Shown piece after piece: positions 33,284-40,995 of a stretch of DNA of 51,238 bases; position 1 is the first letter of the stretch, and each line of letters begins with the position of its first letter. This stretch comes from Candidatus Caccousia avicola (lineage in GTDB: Bacteria; Bacillota; Clostridia; Oscillospirales; Acutalibacteraceae), in assembly GCA_018712435.1 (NCBI GenBank), contig DVGZ01000103.1, positions 1 to 51,238 of the forward strand. Direction: 5' to 3'. The notes under the pieces are model-generated. The model was given only the letters and a program-made list of their open reading frames with translations. It was not told where the DNA came from and ran no database searches. Made by a program: the position numbers and the translations under genes.

Positions 33284-33299
33284 AGGTGTCAAGACACCT
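33284..33299. promoter_or_regulatory. NiaR operator at the niaX promoter
   Basis: AGGTGTCAAGACACCT: perfect 7-bp arms around AA. It agrees with the TGTC-x-x-GACA core known for NiaR sites and abuts the -10 box, so binding would cover the transcription start. Confidence 0.85.
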
Positions 33300-33335
33300 G
33301 ATAAAACACTGTCGTATTGATGAGGAGGACCTGCC

Positions 33336-33911
33336 ATGAAAAAGAAGGACGCCGTTGTCTCGATGTGTATTTCGGCGCTTTTGTGCGCGCTTGGGATCAT
33401 CATCCCGATGTTCATGCCGAAGATCTGGATCCCGCCGATGTCGTTCACTTTGGCCAGCCATGTGCCGATCTTCATTGCCATGTTCATTTCGCCCGCGTCC
33501 GCTATTATGGTCACAGTGGTAACGAGCATTGGTTTCGCCCTGTCGATGCCGCTTGTCGTGGCGCTGCGCGCGGCCTCCCATCTTGTCTTTGTGCTGGTGG
33601 GCGCGTTCCTGCTGAAAAAATCCGGCTCCATCCTGCAATCCATGCGCACCGCCACGCCCTATGGCCTGCTGCTCGCCATTCTGCACGGCGCGTGCGAATC
33701 CGTCGTTGTCACGGCGTTCTATTTCACCGGAAACGGCTCGGAGAGCTGGTATGAAAGCGGCTATGTTGTGTCGGTTCTGCTGCTCGTCGGGCTTGGCACC
33801 GTGGTGCACAGCCTGATAGACTTCGGCATTGCGGTGGCCGTATGGAAACCGCTGTGCCCGATGCTTCACATTCCGGTGAGTGCAAAGATGCGCACACGGA
33901 CAGCGTCATAA
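33336..33911 (+). CDS. niaX: NiaX niacin transporter (ECF-type substrate-binding membrane protein)
   Basis: A 191-residue membrane protein with about six helices, beginning MKKKDAVVSMCISALLCALG. Its small size and the first-helix Ala-rich motif fit an ECF S-component. It lies downstream of niaR and carries a NiaR operator at its promoter, which identifies the substrate as niacin. It needs a shared energising module (EcfA/A'/T), which is not in this window. GAGGAGG precedes the ATG. Confidence 0.88.
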   Translation: MKKKDAVVSMCISALLCALGIIIPMFMPKIWIPPMSFTLASHVPIFIAMFISPASAIMVTVVTSIGFALSMPLVVALRAASHLVFVLVGAFLLKKSGSILQSMRTATPYGLLLAILHGACESVVVTAFYFTGNGSESWYESGYVVSVLLLVGLGTVVHSLIDFGIAVAVWKPLCPMLHIPVSAKMRTRTAS

Positions 33912-33916
33912 AAACG

Positions 33917-33973
33917 TAAAAGTTTCGCCCGCCTTTTCAAAGGCGGCGGGGCGCGGGGCAGAGCCCCGACCAC
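33917..33973 (-). repeat. Dispersed two-part repeat, copy 2 (inverted)
   Basis: Reads AAGTTTCGCC, then CGCCTTTTCAAAGGCG (33930-33945), then GCGGGG and a GGGGCAGAGCCCC hairpin (about 33955-33967). It is the reverse complement of the layout at 44989-45057 and sits just after niaX. From 33974 to 34098 I see nothing else. Confidence 0.65.
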
Positions 33974-34098
33974 GCAGCTCATAGTAAGCCAATCTCATCG
34001 CGCAGCCATAGAAAAACCAGGAAAAAGAGCAAAGCGATTTTTTCCGGACGGCGGCGCACATCTGTAATTTCCCGCACTCAACCTTTTCGACAAGCTTC

Positions 34099-34130
34099 GG
34101 GGACAGCTCAAAAGCTGCCCCCTTTTTTTG
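34099..34130 (+). terminator. Terminator before the ABC-F promoter
   Basis: GGGGACAGCT / AGCTGCCCC with loop CAAA (one bulged A), followed by T7. Confidence 0.88.
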
Positions 34131-34132
34131 TC

Positions 34133-34161
34133 TTTACAAACAGCCAAAACTGTGCTATAAA
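34133..34161 (+). promoter_or_regulatory. Sigma-A promoter of the ABC-F gene
   Basis: TTTACA (34133-34138) and TATAAA (34156-34161) are 17 bases apart. This gives a leader of about 280 bases. Confidence 0.75.
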
Positions 34162-34167
34162 GAAAAC

Positions 34168-34450
34168 AAATCCAAAGAAAGGGAATGGCTCTGTTTCCCG
34201 CTCCGGCATGGCGGATGCCTGCCGCGAATTTGCTTTTGGAAACAGACCGAAGGTGCCGAAAGAGGATGCGTAATATCTGAACGGTTTGACTGCACACCTG
34301 ATTTTTGAGTCGGGAGGGCGCGACAGGCGCTCTGTTTTGTGCTGCCGTTCGGGGCTTTGCGATCCTGCGTGCCGCCGTCCCTTTTAGGGGTACGGCTGCG
34401 CGCCGCTGCCCGCCGCACAAAACCCTCCCGCTGTGACGGAGGGATTTTTT
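34168..34450 (+). promoter_or_regulatory. Attenuator leader of the ABC-F gene with two exclusive folds
   Basis: The last hairpin, CCCTCC / GGAGGG (34423-34428 and 34438-34443) followed by TTTTTT, is a terminator ending at the ATG; its 3' arm is also the ribosome binding site. Upstream, CGGGAGGG (34311-34318) and TTTTGTGC (34335-34342) are exactly complementary, in correct order, to CCCTCCCG (34423-34430) and GCACAAAA (34415-34422). That pairing would destroy the terminator and free GGAGGG. Antibiotic-responsive ABC-F genes are known to be controlled this way. Confidence 0.75.
34185..34280 (+). CDS. Possible leader peptide in the ABC-F attenuator
   Basis: A 31-codon reading frame, beginning MALFPAPAWRMPAANLLLET and ending RMRNI before TGA, lies about 17 bases after the predicted transcription start. 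AAAGAAAGGG stands before the ATG but is very close (about one base from GGG), so translation is uncertain. Its stop lies 31 bases before the first antiterminator arm, so a drug-stalled ribosome here could alter folding. An overlapping frame (ATG at about 34209, 21 codons) has no ribosome site. Confidence 0.4.
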   Translation: MALFPAPAWRMPAANLLLETDRRCRKRMRNI

Positions 34451-36106
34451 ATGCCCATTTTACTGGAAACCACTGCTTTGACACAATACGCGGGGGAACG
34501 TCTGCTCTTTTCCACGGAGCCGCTCGCCCTGTATGACGGCGACCGGATCGGCCTGGTTGGGCCGAACGGAAGCGGCAAATCCACGCTGCTCGCCATTTTA
34601 TCCGGCCGTCTGCGCCCCGACGAGGGAACCGTTCACGCGCGCTGTCCGATCGCGTTCTTTTCCCAGCTCGGTCCAGGGGAAGAAGCGCCGGATCCGGAAT
34701 CGCTCAGCCGCTTCGGCCTGCGCGGCACACACGCCCCTGTTGACCGCATGAGCGGCGGGGAGCAGTCCCGCCGCAAGCTGGCCGCGTCGCTGGGGAAAAA
34801 CCCGCCGCTGCTGTTCGCGGACGAACCGACCTCCAACCTCGACTGGGAAGGGATCGAGCTGTTCTGCCGCCGGATGGAAACGCAGAACGCGTTCCTCCTC
34901 GTCAGCCATGACCGGGCCGTGCTCGAACGGCTCTGCACACAAATCTGGGAGCTGCGCGAAGGAAAGCTTCTGCGCTATGAAGGCGGCTACGACGCGTTTG
35001 AGCATCAAAAGGAACAGGAGCTGGAACGCCGCCGCTTTGAAGCGGACGCCTACCGGAAGGAGAAGGCCCGGCTCGAACGCTCCATCCAATCCTTGCGGGA
35101 AAAGCAGTCCGCCGTGCGGCGCGCTCCCTCGCGCATGGGAAATTCCGAGACACGGCTGCACAAGCGCAGCGAAACCGATACACAGGGAAAGCTTGCACAG
35201 GGCAGAAAAAGCATCGAGTCGCGGCTGGCGCGGCTGGAGAAAAAGGAGGCCCCGCGCGAAGCGGAAGCCGTCCACTTTGACTTTTCCCTGACCAATCCTC
35301 CCGAAAATAAAATCCTGCTGCGTGTTCCCTCGCTCACACTCACGGTGGGTGAAAAGACGCTGCTCCGGGACGCGTCGTTTGAGCTGCAAAAGGGATCCCA
35401 TACGCTCCTCTACGGCCCGAACGGCTGCGGAAAAACGACGCTTATGGGATATCTGGCGCACGCGATCGAAACGGGAAGCCGTGAAATTTTCGCCGCGCCC
35501 AAGCTGCGCGTCGGCTATTTTCTCCAGTCGCTTGACAACCTCGATCCGCAGAAAACCGTTCTCGAAAACGCGATGCGCGGCGCGGTGCAGAACGAACAGA
35601 CGGTGCGTTCGCTGCTCGCGCGCCTGCTGTTCCGTCGGGAGGATGTATACCGCCCTGTCTCCGTCCTCAGCGGCGGGGAGCGCGTGAAGCTTTCGTTTGC
35701 ATGCCTGCTCGTCTCCCCCGTCAATTTTCTGCTGCTCGACGAGCCGACGAACTATCTCGACATGGATTCCATGCGCGCCTTGCAGGAAACGCTGGCGCAG
35801 TATGAGGGCGGCTTTTTGCTGGTGACGCACGACCGCCGCTTTGCCGACGCGCTGGCCCGGCAGACGCTCGCTTTCGAAAACGGAAAACTGGTGCGGTACG
35901 AGGGCGGGCCGTCCGCCATTGAGCGGGCAAAATCCGCCCCCAAGCCGGAGCCGGAGAAAATGGACGGCAAGCTGCTTGATCTGCGTCTCGCGGAGGTGAT
36001 TTCCCGTCTCTCCCTCCCCCGCTGCCCCGACAAGGAAGCGCTTGAACGCGAATTTCAGGAGCTGCTCCGCCAAAAACGCGCGATCGCCGCACAGGCAAAA
36101 GAATAA
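34451..36106 (+). CDS. ABC-F family protein, probable antibiotic-resistance ribosome-protection type
   Basis: A 551-residue soluble protein with two ABC domains and no membrane part. Domain 1: GPNGSGKST, MSGGEQSRRKLA, LLFADEPTSNLD. Domain 2: GPNGCGKTT, LSGGERVKLSFA, LLLDEPTNYLD; both catalytic Glu are present. The interdomain linker, which enters the ribosomal tunnel side, spans about 185-280 and is highly basic and helical (RMGNSETRLHKRSETDTQGK). This layout fits the Vga/Lsa/VmlR/CplR group, which displaces lincosamides, pleuromutilins and streptogramin A. The long attenuated leader supports inducible resistance. The ATG at 34451 is chosen because GGAGGG lies 7 bases before it. The drug range is inferred. 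Confidence 0.85.
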   Translation: MPILLETTALTQYAGERLLFSTEPLALYDGDRIGLVGPNGSGKSTLLAILSGRLRPDEGTVHARCPIAFFSQLGPGEEAPDPESLSRFGLRGTHAPVDRMSGGEQSRRKLAASLGKNPPLLFADEPTSNLDWEGIELFCRRMETQNAFLLVSHDRAVLERLCTQIWELREGKLLRYEGGYDAFEHQKEQELERRRFEADAYRKEKARLERSIQSLREKQSAVRRAPSRMGNSETRLHKRSETDTQGKLAQGRKSIESRLARLEKKEAPREAEAVHFDFSLTNPPENKILLRVPSLTLTVGEKTLLRDASFELQKGSHTLLYGPNGCGKTTLMGYLAHAIETGSREIFAAPKLRVGYFLQSLDNLDPQKTVLENAMRGAVQNEQTVRSLLARLLFRREDVYRPVSVLSGGERVKLSFACLLVSPVNFLLLDEPTNYLDMDSMRALQETLAQYEGGFLLVTHDRRFADALARQTLAFENGKLVRYEGGPSAIERAKSAPKPEPEKMDGKLLDLRLAEVISRLSLPRCPDKEALEREFQELLRQKRAIAAQAKE

Positions 36107-36169
36107 GCCGTTTCTTGCCAACGCTTTCCGAAAGGAGTACAATAAAAAGGATACACGAAAAGAAAACGC

Positions 36170-36203
36170 GAGCCTTTTGAAAAAGGCTCGGCGAAAACTT
36201 CAT
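36170..36203 (+). repeat. Dispersed two-part repeat, copy 3
   Basis: GAGCCTTTTGAAAAAGGCTC (36170-36189) followed by GGCGAAAACTTC. It sits between the ABC-F stop and the MATE gene. Confidence 0.7.
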
Positions 36204-36292
36204 GCCGCGGGGAAGCAAAGTGCGGTGAGGAGTCCCTGCTCCCCGCGTTCGGAAAGCGGCTCCCGTATGGGAAAACGAATGTCCGGTTTTGT

Positions 36293-37693
36293 ATGGAAAG
36301 GATGAACGGAGCGTTGGCGGAAACGAAGAATGATTTTTCCAAAGGAAGCGTTGCGCGCTGCATCATGAGCCTTGCCGTGCCGATGACGGCGGCACAGCTG
36401 ATCAACGTGCTGTACAGCGTGGTGGATCGGATGTACATCGGCCATCTGCCGGAAGTGTCCACACTGGCGCTGACGGGAATCGGCCTGACGTTCCCGATCA
36501 TCAGCATCATTTCAGCGTTCACCCAGCTGTTCGGCATGGGCGGCGCGCCGTTGTGCTCGATTGCGCGTGGGGAAGGCAACCATGAGCGCGCGGAAACCGT
36601 GATGAACAATTCGTTTTCTCTGCTGCTGATTTCGGGAGTCGTTCTCACCGTCTTTTTTCTCGCTCTCAAAAAACCGATCCTGTATCTCTTCGGCGCAAGC
36701 GACCAAACGTTTCCATACGCGGACAGCTATCTGACCATTTATTTGATCGGAACGATCTTCGTCATGATCGGTCTGGGGATGAACAGCTTTATCAACTCGC
36801 AGGGCTTCGGCCGCATGGGGATGATGACCGTGCTGCTCGGGGCTGTGGTGAACATCGTGCTGGATCCGATTTTCATTTTCCTGCTTCACATGGGCGTGCA
36901 GGGCGCGGCGCTGGCCACAGTGATCTCCCAGTTCCTCTCCGCGGCGTGGGTGCTGCGTTTCCTGACCGGCAAAAAAGCGATCTACCATCTCCGGCCCGCG
37001 CGGATGCGTCTCCAGAAAACACTGGTGGGACAAATCTCCGCGCTCGGCCTGTCGGGCTTCATGATGTCTGTGACAAACGGCGCGGTACAGATTGTATGCA
37101 ACGCCACCTTGCAGCAGTTCGGCGGCGACCTCTACGTCGGCATTATGACAGTCATCAACTCCATCCGCGAAGTGCTCACCATGCCCGTCAACGGCCTGAC
37201 AAACGGCGCGCAGCCCGTCCTGGGCTTCAACTACGGAGCCAAGCAGTATGCCCGGGTGCGCTCCGGCATCCGCTTTACCAGCATCGTCTGTATTGCCTAT
37301 ACCACCGTGGCGTGGATCATTCTGATGCTTTTCCCGGAATTTTTCATTCACATCTTCAACAGCGAGCCGGAGCTGATTGCGGACGGCGTTCTGGCGCTGA
37401 ACCTCTATTTCTTCGGCTTCTTCATGATGTCGCTGCAATTTTCGGGGCAGTCGGTCTTTGTGGCGCTGGGGCGCTCCAAGCAGGCCGTCTTTTTCTCCCT
37501 TCTGCGCAAGGCCATTATCGTGGTGCCGCTGACGCTGATCCTGCCGCATCTGTTTGGGCTTGGGGTGAACGGCGTTTTTCTGGCGGAGCCGATCTCGAAT
37601 TTCATCGGCGGCGCGGCGTGCTTTTTCACCATGCTGGCCACCGTATGGCCTCAGCTGAAGGAGCCCGCTTCCGGCCATTTGTCAGCGAGGTGA
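36293..37693 (+). CDS. MATE-family multidrug/toxin efflux protein
   Basis: A 466-residue membrane protein with 12 predicted helices in two halves. It starts SLAVPMTAAQLINVLYSVVDRMYIG, has LFGMGGAPLCSI after the second helix, and repeats the pattern in the second half (GAQPVLGFNYGAKQYARV). It probably exports cationic drugs with Na+ or H+. The start is uncertain: ATG at 36293 has no clear ribosome site, while ATG at 36302 has GGAAAGG almost touching it. It lies next to the ABC-F gene, giving two candidate drug-resistance genes in a row. Its stop overlaps the remnant gene that follows. Confidence 0.9.
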   Translation: MERMNGALAETKNDFSKGSVARCIMSLAVPMTAAQLINVLYSVVDRMYIGHLPEVSTLALTGIGLTFPIISIISAFTQLFGMGGAPLCSIARGEGNHERAETVMNNSFSLLLISGVVLTVFFLALKKPILYLFGASDQTFPYADSYLTIYLIGTIFVMIGLGMNSFINSQGFGRMGMMTVLLGAVVNIVLDPIFIFLLHMGVQGAALATVISQFLSAAWVLRFLTGKKAIYHLRPARMRLQKTLVGQISALGLSGFMMSVTNGAVQIVCNATLQQFGGDLYVGIMTVINSIREVLTMPVNGLTNGAQPVLGFNYGAKQYARVRSGIRFTSIVCIAYTTVAWIILMLFPEFFIHIFNSEPELIADGVLALNLYFFGFFMMSLQFSGQSVFVALGRSKQAVFFSLLRKAIIVVPLTLILPHLFGLGVNGVFLAEPISNFIGGAACFFTMLATVWPQLKEPASGHLSAR

Positions 37694-38242
37694 AAATTTC
37701 TCTCCTCCCCCTGATTTTCCCCACCGGCTGGGGACTGACCCGTCCGGACCCGAACAATCCCGCCGTGGAGCAGGCGCTGGGCCTTCCGCTGGAAAAGCTG
37801 GAGGAGCGCGCCCGCAACTGCGTCACCTGCTTTCTGGAAAACGCTTTTTGATCCGGAGGAAAAGGGCCTGCGCCACTACTACCGCGCGGATCAGAAGTAT
37901 TATTCCGAGCTGGACAGCGGAAACTTTCTGATGGCGGTAAACTACCTGACCATTTACGACATGACAGGCGCTCCGCATCTGCTCGAGCGGGCGGAGGACT
38001 GCTTCCACTGGGCCTACAACCACGCCACGGAAACCCACCCCATGTTCACCTGGCAGGGCGGCGTGCGGGACGGCTTCAAGCACAACGAGCTGTATGTCAA
38101 ATACACCGGCGACGCGTTCCTGACCTGCATCGCCCTGTACCGCAGAACCAAAAAAGAAGAATATCTCTTCTACATCAAGCAGTTCCACAACTTCTTCAAG
38201 CAGGCCAAGAAGGCGGGCTTCAAGTATAAGTATGATAAACAA
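37690..38242 (+). pseudogene. Frameshifted and truncated (alpha/alpha)-barrel glycosidase-like remnant
   Basis: Two adjoining frames together make about 180 residues of one protein. Frame 1 begins near the MATE stop and reads to FLENAF, then TGA (37848-37850). Frame 2 continues FDPEEKGLRHYYRADQKYYS. Removing one T from the five-T run at 37845-37849 joins them. Later features are SGNFLMAVNYLTIYDMTG, THPMFTWQGGVRDGF and YLFYIKQFHNFFKQ, which resemble helical glycosidase or epimerase barrels. The usual size is 350-400 residues, so the C-terminal half is missing too. Exact family not recognised. Confidence 0.7.
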
Positions 38243-38296
38243 GCTGAAAATTGCAGCAAACCTTCCGCGCTTCTCCGTGGAACCGGCGCGGGACAC

Positions 38297-38342
38297 AGAA
38301 CAAGGCCCTTCTGCGATCTTGTGTCGCAGAGGGGCCTTGTTT
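38297..38342. terminator. Long hairpin between the remnant gene and nrdJ
   Basis: AACAAGGCCC...GGGGCCTTGTT, with inner arms CTGCG/CGCAG around a short loop. It lies between convergent units; the flanking T-runs are short. Confidence 0.7.
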
Positions 38343-38415
38343 GCAATCAACGCGGGAGCAGGGTGAGACCGTCCCGCGCCGCCGGGCTGCCGTTTCTCCA
38401 CTGCGCCAACGCGCG

Positions 38416-38468
38416 GGCCATTGCATGCAGGCTTAGCCTGCGGCCATTGCGTGCAGGCTCAGCCTGCT
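38416..38468. repeat. Tandem 26-base repeat, each copy with a palindrome, at the nrdJ stop
   Basis: Two adjacent copies (about 38416-38441 and 38442-38467) of GGCCATTGC[A/G]TGCAGGCT[T/C]AGCCTGC differ at two bases. Each contains GCAGGCT-N-AGCCTGC, a near-perfect hairpin. The second copy ends at the nrdJ TGA. Confidence 0.75.
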
Positions 38469-40810
38469 CAGCGGACGGGACAGACGCCGTTGACGCAGTC
38501 GGAGTCGCCGATATCGAGCTCGGATTCCTCGTGCTCGTACTTGGAGATCAGGGAAGGATTGAAGGGCTTCATCGCCTTCTTGCGGCGCAGATACTCCTCT
38601 TCGGAGATGGCTTCATAGGGAAGCAGCTCATAGAAGCTGTCGTCATAGCTGAGGAAGGAGAGGGCGACCACGCCGTCCCAGTTCTCCCAGACCCAGTTTT
38701 CCACCTCTCCCCACTCGTTGTCCCGCACATGGACGGTGATCGAGCAGTTGTGATCCACATAATGCTCCATGAACATCTTGTAGTTTTCCAGCTGTTCCAC
38801 GGCGGACACGTCCGCTTTCACACGGCCCTCGGGAGCTTTGACGGGGAATTCCACCACCTTCGTCTTGCACGTCTCCGGATCCTGGCCCACCTCGGGATAG
38901 ACCGGGTAGCCCAGCTCCTCGCAGACGCGGCAGAGCGGGTCGGTGGCCGTGATGCGCACGCGGCGCACATAGTAGGGCGAGTGAGAATAGTGCACACCGC
39001 TCGAAACGGTGGGCAGAAGCGAGAGCGTTCCCTCCGGCTTGACGGTGGTGACCAAAAGCGGCTCGCGCTCCCCAAGCTGGCGGGACAGCTTGCCCGCCGC
39101 CTCGTGCGCCGCCGCCCGCAGCTTTTCGAGCAGACGGATCTGATCCTCGCGGCCCAGCCCGGCGGCGTTCACCATATCCTGCCAGCCCGTGAGCGAACAA
39201 CCCAGCAGGCGGTCGCGCTGCTGCGCCGTGTTCCAGGCATGCAGCTCCAGCTCCCGGCACGTCATGCGGTAGCCCGCGCGGGCGGACAAACGCTGCGCCG
39301 CCAGCAGGCCCTCCTCGTCGAGCACGCCGTCCTTCACAAAGGCCATCACGTTCACCGTGGTGAGGTTGCACATGCCGTGGCTGTCCAGAAGAATCTCGCC
39401 GCAGGGGTTGCAGCCCTTGAAATTCGGGCGGCGTTTGAGTCCGGCTTCCTCGTTCACCCAGCCCGGCTCGCCGGAAAAGCGCATCTGCTCCAAATGCCAG
39501 TGCAGCTGTTCGCGGGTGGGCTTGCGGCGGTAGAAAATGGAATTGTTGCTCATCTGACGGTGGGCGATGGATTTATCAATCTCCCAGCGGCCATTGACCT
39601 GACGGTACAGATTGCTCTTTGCCTTGATGCAGTCCTGATCGTCCTGATCAATCAGGCCAATCTCGGAGGTGCGCCGCACGCCGCCGGAGACGACGTTTTC
39701 GCCGATGATATTCGCGATATCGAGCAAATCCAGCGGCGCAAGGCGCGTCAGACGCTCGCCGTGGCGCACGCCCGCCATCGTGATGACCTTGTGGATCTTG
39801 TCCAGCATGGCCATCATGGACTCATAGCCGCTCGCCGTGCCGCCGAACACCTTCAGACGCTCGCCGCGCGGGCGGATGCTGTCGTACTCCACAATGATCG
39901 TGTCCAGCTTGCTGTATTCGCTGTTCGTGAGGATCTGGAAATAGTGCTCGAGCGCCTGCGCCCAGCCCTCCTTGGAATCGCCGATCGCAATCGTGACGGC
40001 ATTGCCGCTGAAATCGAGATTCGTGTATTCGAGACGCTCCTTCACCGGGCGCGGGGAATACGCCTTGTGCAGAATCTTCATGTCGGTGCGGATCTTCGGC
40101 AGCTTGTCCGCGTCCTCGCGCAGAACGCGCACGCCCACGCCGCTGCCCACCATGAGAAGATAGAACAGATCGTGGTAAGCGTGGAAATCGTCGATTACCT
40201 CAAACGCACAGTTGTAATTCGCCATCGGGTACGCGTCCGCTACGGGCGTATTGCCCACCCAGAGCGTTCGCCCGGACAGGAACTGACGGAGATGATAAAC
40301 GTTGTCGTACAGCCGCTCGGCCTCCTCGCGCGACGTAGGAGCCAGCGAGCAGTTGTATTCCACCGCGCGGCGCACCGTCTCCCACCAGAATTCACGGCGG
40401 CCACACTTCGGCAGATAACGCGAATAGGTGCGGGAATAGACAAAAGAGCCGAGCTGTTCCATCGGGTTCGGCGCGTGCTTGTAGGGGCTGAGGAACTCAC
40501 GCGAGAGAAGGCCCTCGCTCCAATCCTCACGGGAGCGCTCCTTTTCCTTCTCAATACGATAGAGGATGTACGCCTTCGCCGTGCGGAAGCGCTGCTGTTC
40601 AAACAGGCATTCCTCCACAGTGTCCTGGATCGTCTCAATCTCCACGACGTCCTTCGCCATGGCGCACAGCTTTTCCTCAATGGCCTTTGTGGTGCGCTCG
40701 ACAGCTTCGTCGCTGTGTTCGCCCGCCGCGGCCGCCGCCAGGCCGATCGCACGGCTGATAAACTCCCTCTGGAAGGGAACGATGGAACCGTTTCTCTTTT
40801 TTACATTCAT
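38468..40810 (-). CDS. nrdJ: Adenosylcobalamin-dependent (class II) ribonucleotide reductase
   Basis: A 780-residue single-chain reductase of the ribonucleoside-triphosphate reductase type. An ATP-cone regulatory domain occupies about residues 1-95. The catalytic barrel has the redox Cys in NYNCAFEV (about residue 200), the radical site in GCNPCGEI with MCNL shortly after, and TTVKPEGTLSLL. The C-terminus DCVNGVCPVR carries the shuttling Cys pair. It makes deoxynucleotides without oxygen, using vitamin B12. No B12 riboswitch is seen in the short upstream region. Confidence 0.93.
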   Translation of the reverse strand: MNVKKRNGSIVPFQREFISRAIGLAAAAAGEHSDEAVERTTKAIEEKLCAMAKDVVEIETIQDTVEECLFEQQRFRTAKAYILYRIEKEKERSREDWSEGLLSREFLSPYKHAPNPMEQLGSFVYSRTYSRYLPKCGRREFWWETVRRAVEYNCSLAPTSREEAERLYDNVYHLRQFLSGRTLWVGNTPVADAYPMANYNCAFEVIDDFHAYHDLFYLLMVGSGVGVRVLREDADKLPKIRTDMKILHKAYSPRPVKERLEYTNLDFSGNAVTIAIGDSKEGWAQALEHYFQILTNSEYSKLDTIIVEYDSIRPRGERLKVFGGTASGYESMMAMLDKIHKVITMAGVRHGERLTRLAPLDLLDIANIIGENVVSGGVRRTSEIGLIDQDDQDCIKAKSNLYRQVNGRWEIDKSIAHRQMSNNSIFYRRKPTREQLHWHLEQMRFSGEPGWVNEEAGLKRRPNFKGCNPCGEILLDSHGMCNLTTVNVMAFVKDGVLDEEGLLAAQRLSARAGYRMTCRELELHAWNTAQQRDRLLGCSLTGWQDMVNAAGLGREDQIRLLEKLRAAAHEAAGKLSRQLGEREPLLVTTVKPEGTLSLLPTVSSGVHYSHSPYYVRRVRITATDPLCRVCEELGYPVYPEVGQDPETCKTKVVEFPVKAPEGRVKADVSAVEQLENYKMFMEHYVDHNCSITVHVRDNEWGEVENWVWENWDGVVALSFLSYDDSFYELLPYEAISEEEYLRRKKAMKPFNPSLISKYEHEESELDIGDSDCVNGVCPVR

Positions 40811-40850
40811 TCTTTTTTCCCGCCTTTGCCGTTTCTTTTTTATTTATGAT

Positions 40851-40866
40851 CTACTATATCTGGTAG
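40851..40866. promoter_or_regulatory. Candidate NrdR box upstream of nrdJ
   Basis: CTACTATATCTGGTAG, a 16-base imperfect palindrome resembling the NrdR consensus (ACACTATATATTGTGT type), lies downstream of the -10 box. A second, well-matched box about 31 bases away is not evident, although NrdR usually binds pairs. Confidence 0.5.
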
Positions 40867-40896
40867 TTATGTTTTCATAAACGACGAACATTTTGT

Positions 40897-40925
40897 ATTA
40901 TACCCGGACAGAGCAAAAAATGCAA
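40897..40925 (-). promoter_or_regulatory. Sigma-A promoter of nrdJ
   Basis: On the minus strand TTGCAT (40920-40925) and a perfect TATAAT (40897-40902) are 17 bases apart. Confidence 0.72.
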
Positions 40926-40967
40926 CGACTTTTTGCGTCATCGGATGACATTTTTTCAGAGCAAAAA

Positions 40968-40994
40968 AGAAAGGCCCCCGCGGGGGCCTTCCCG
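40968..40994 (-). terminator. Terminator of the telA transcription unit
   Basis: AAGGCCCCC / GGGGGCCTT, perfect, followed by TCTTTTTT on the minus strand. Confidence 0.92.
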
Positions 40995-40995
40995 A

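Noticed and set aside
37931-40849. A very long plus-strand open frame of about 970 codons
   Set aside because: Beyond the remnant gene it runs antisense through nrdJ, whose motifs, start and ribosome site are clear. Long antisense frames are common in G+C-rich coding DNA.
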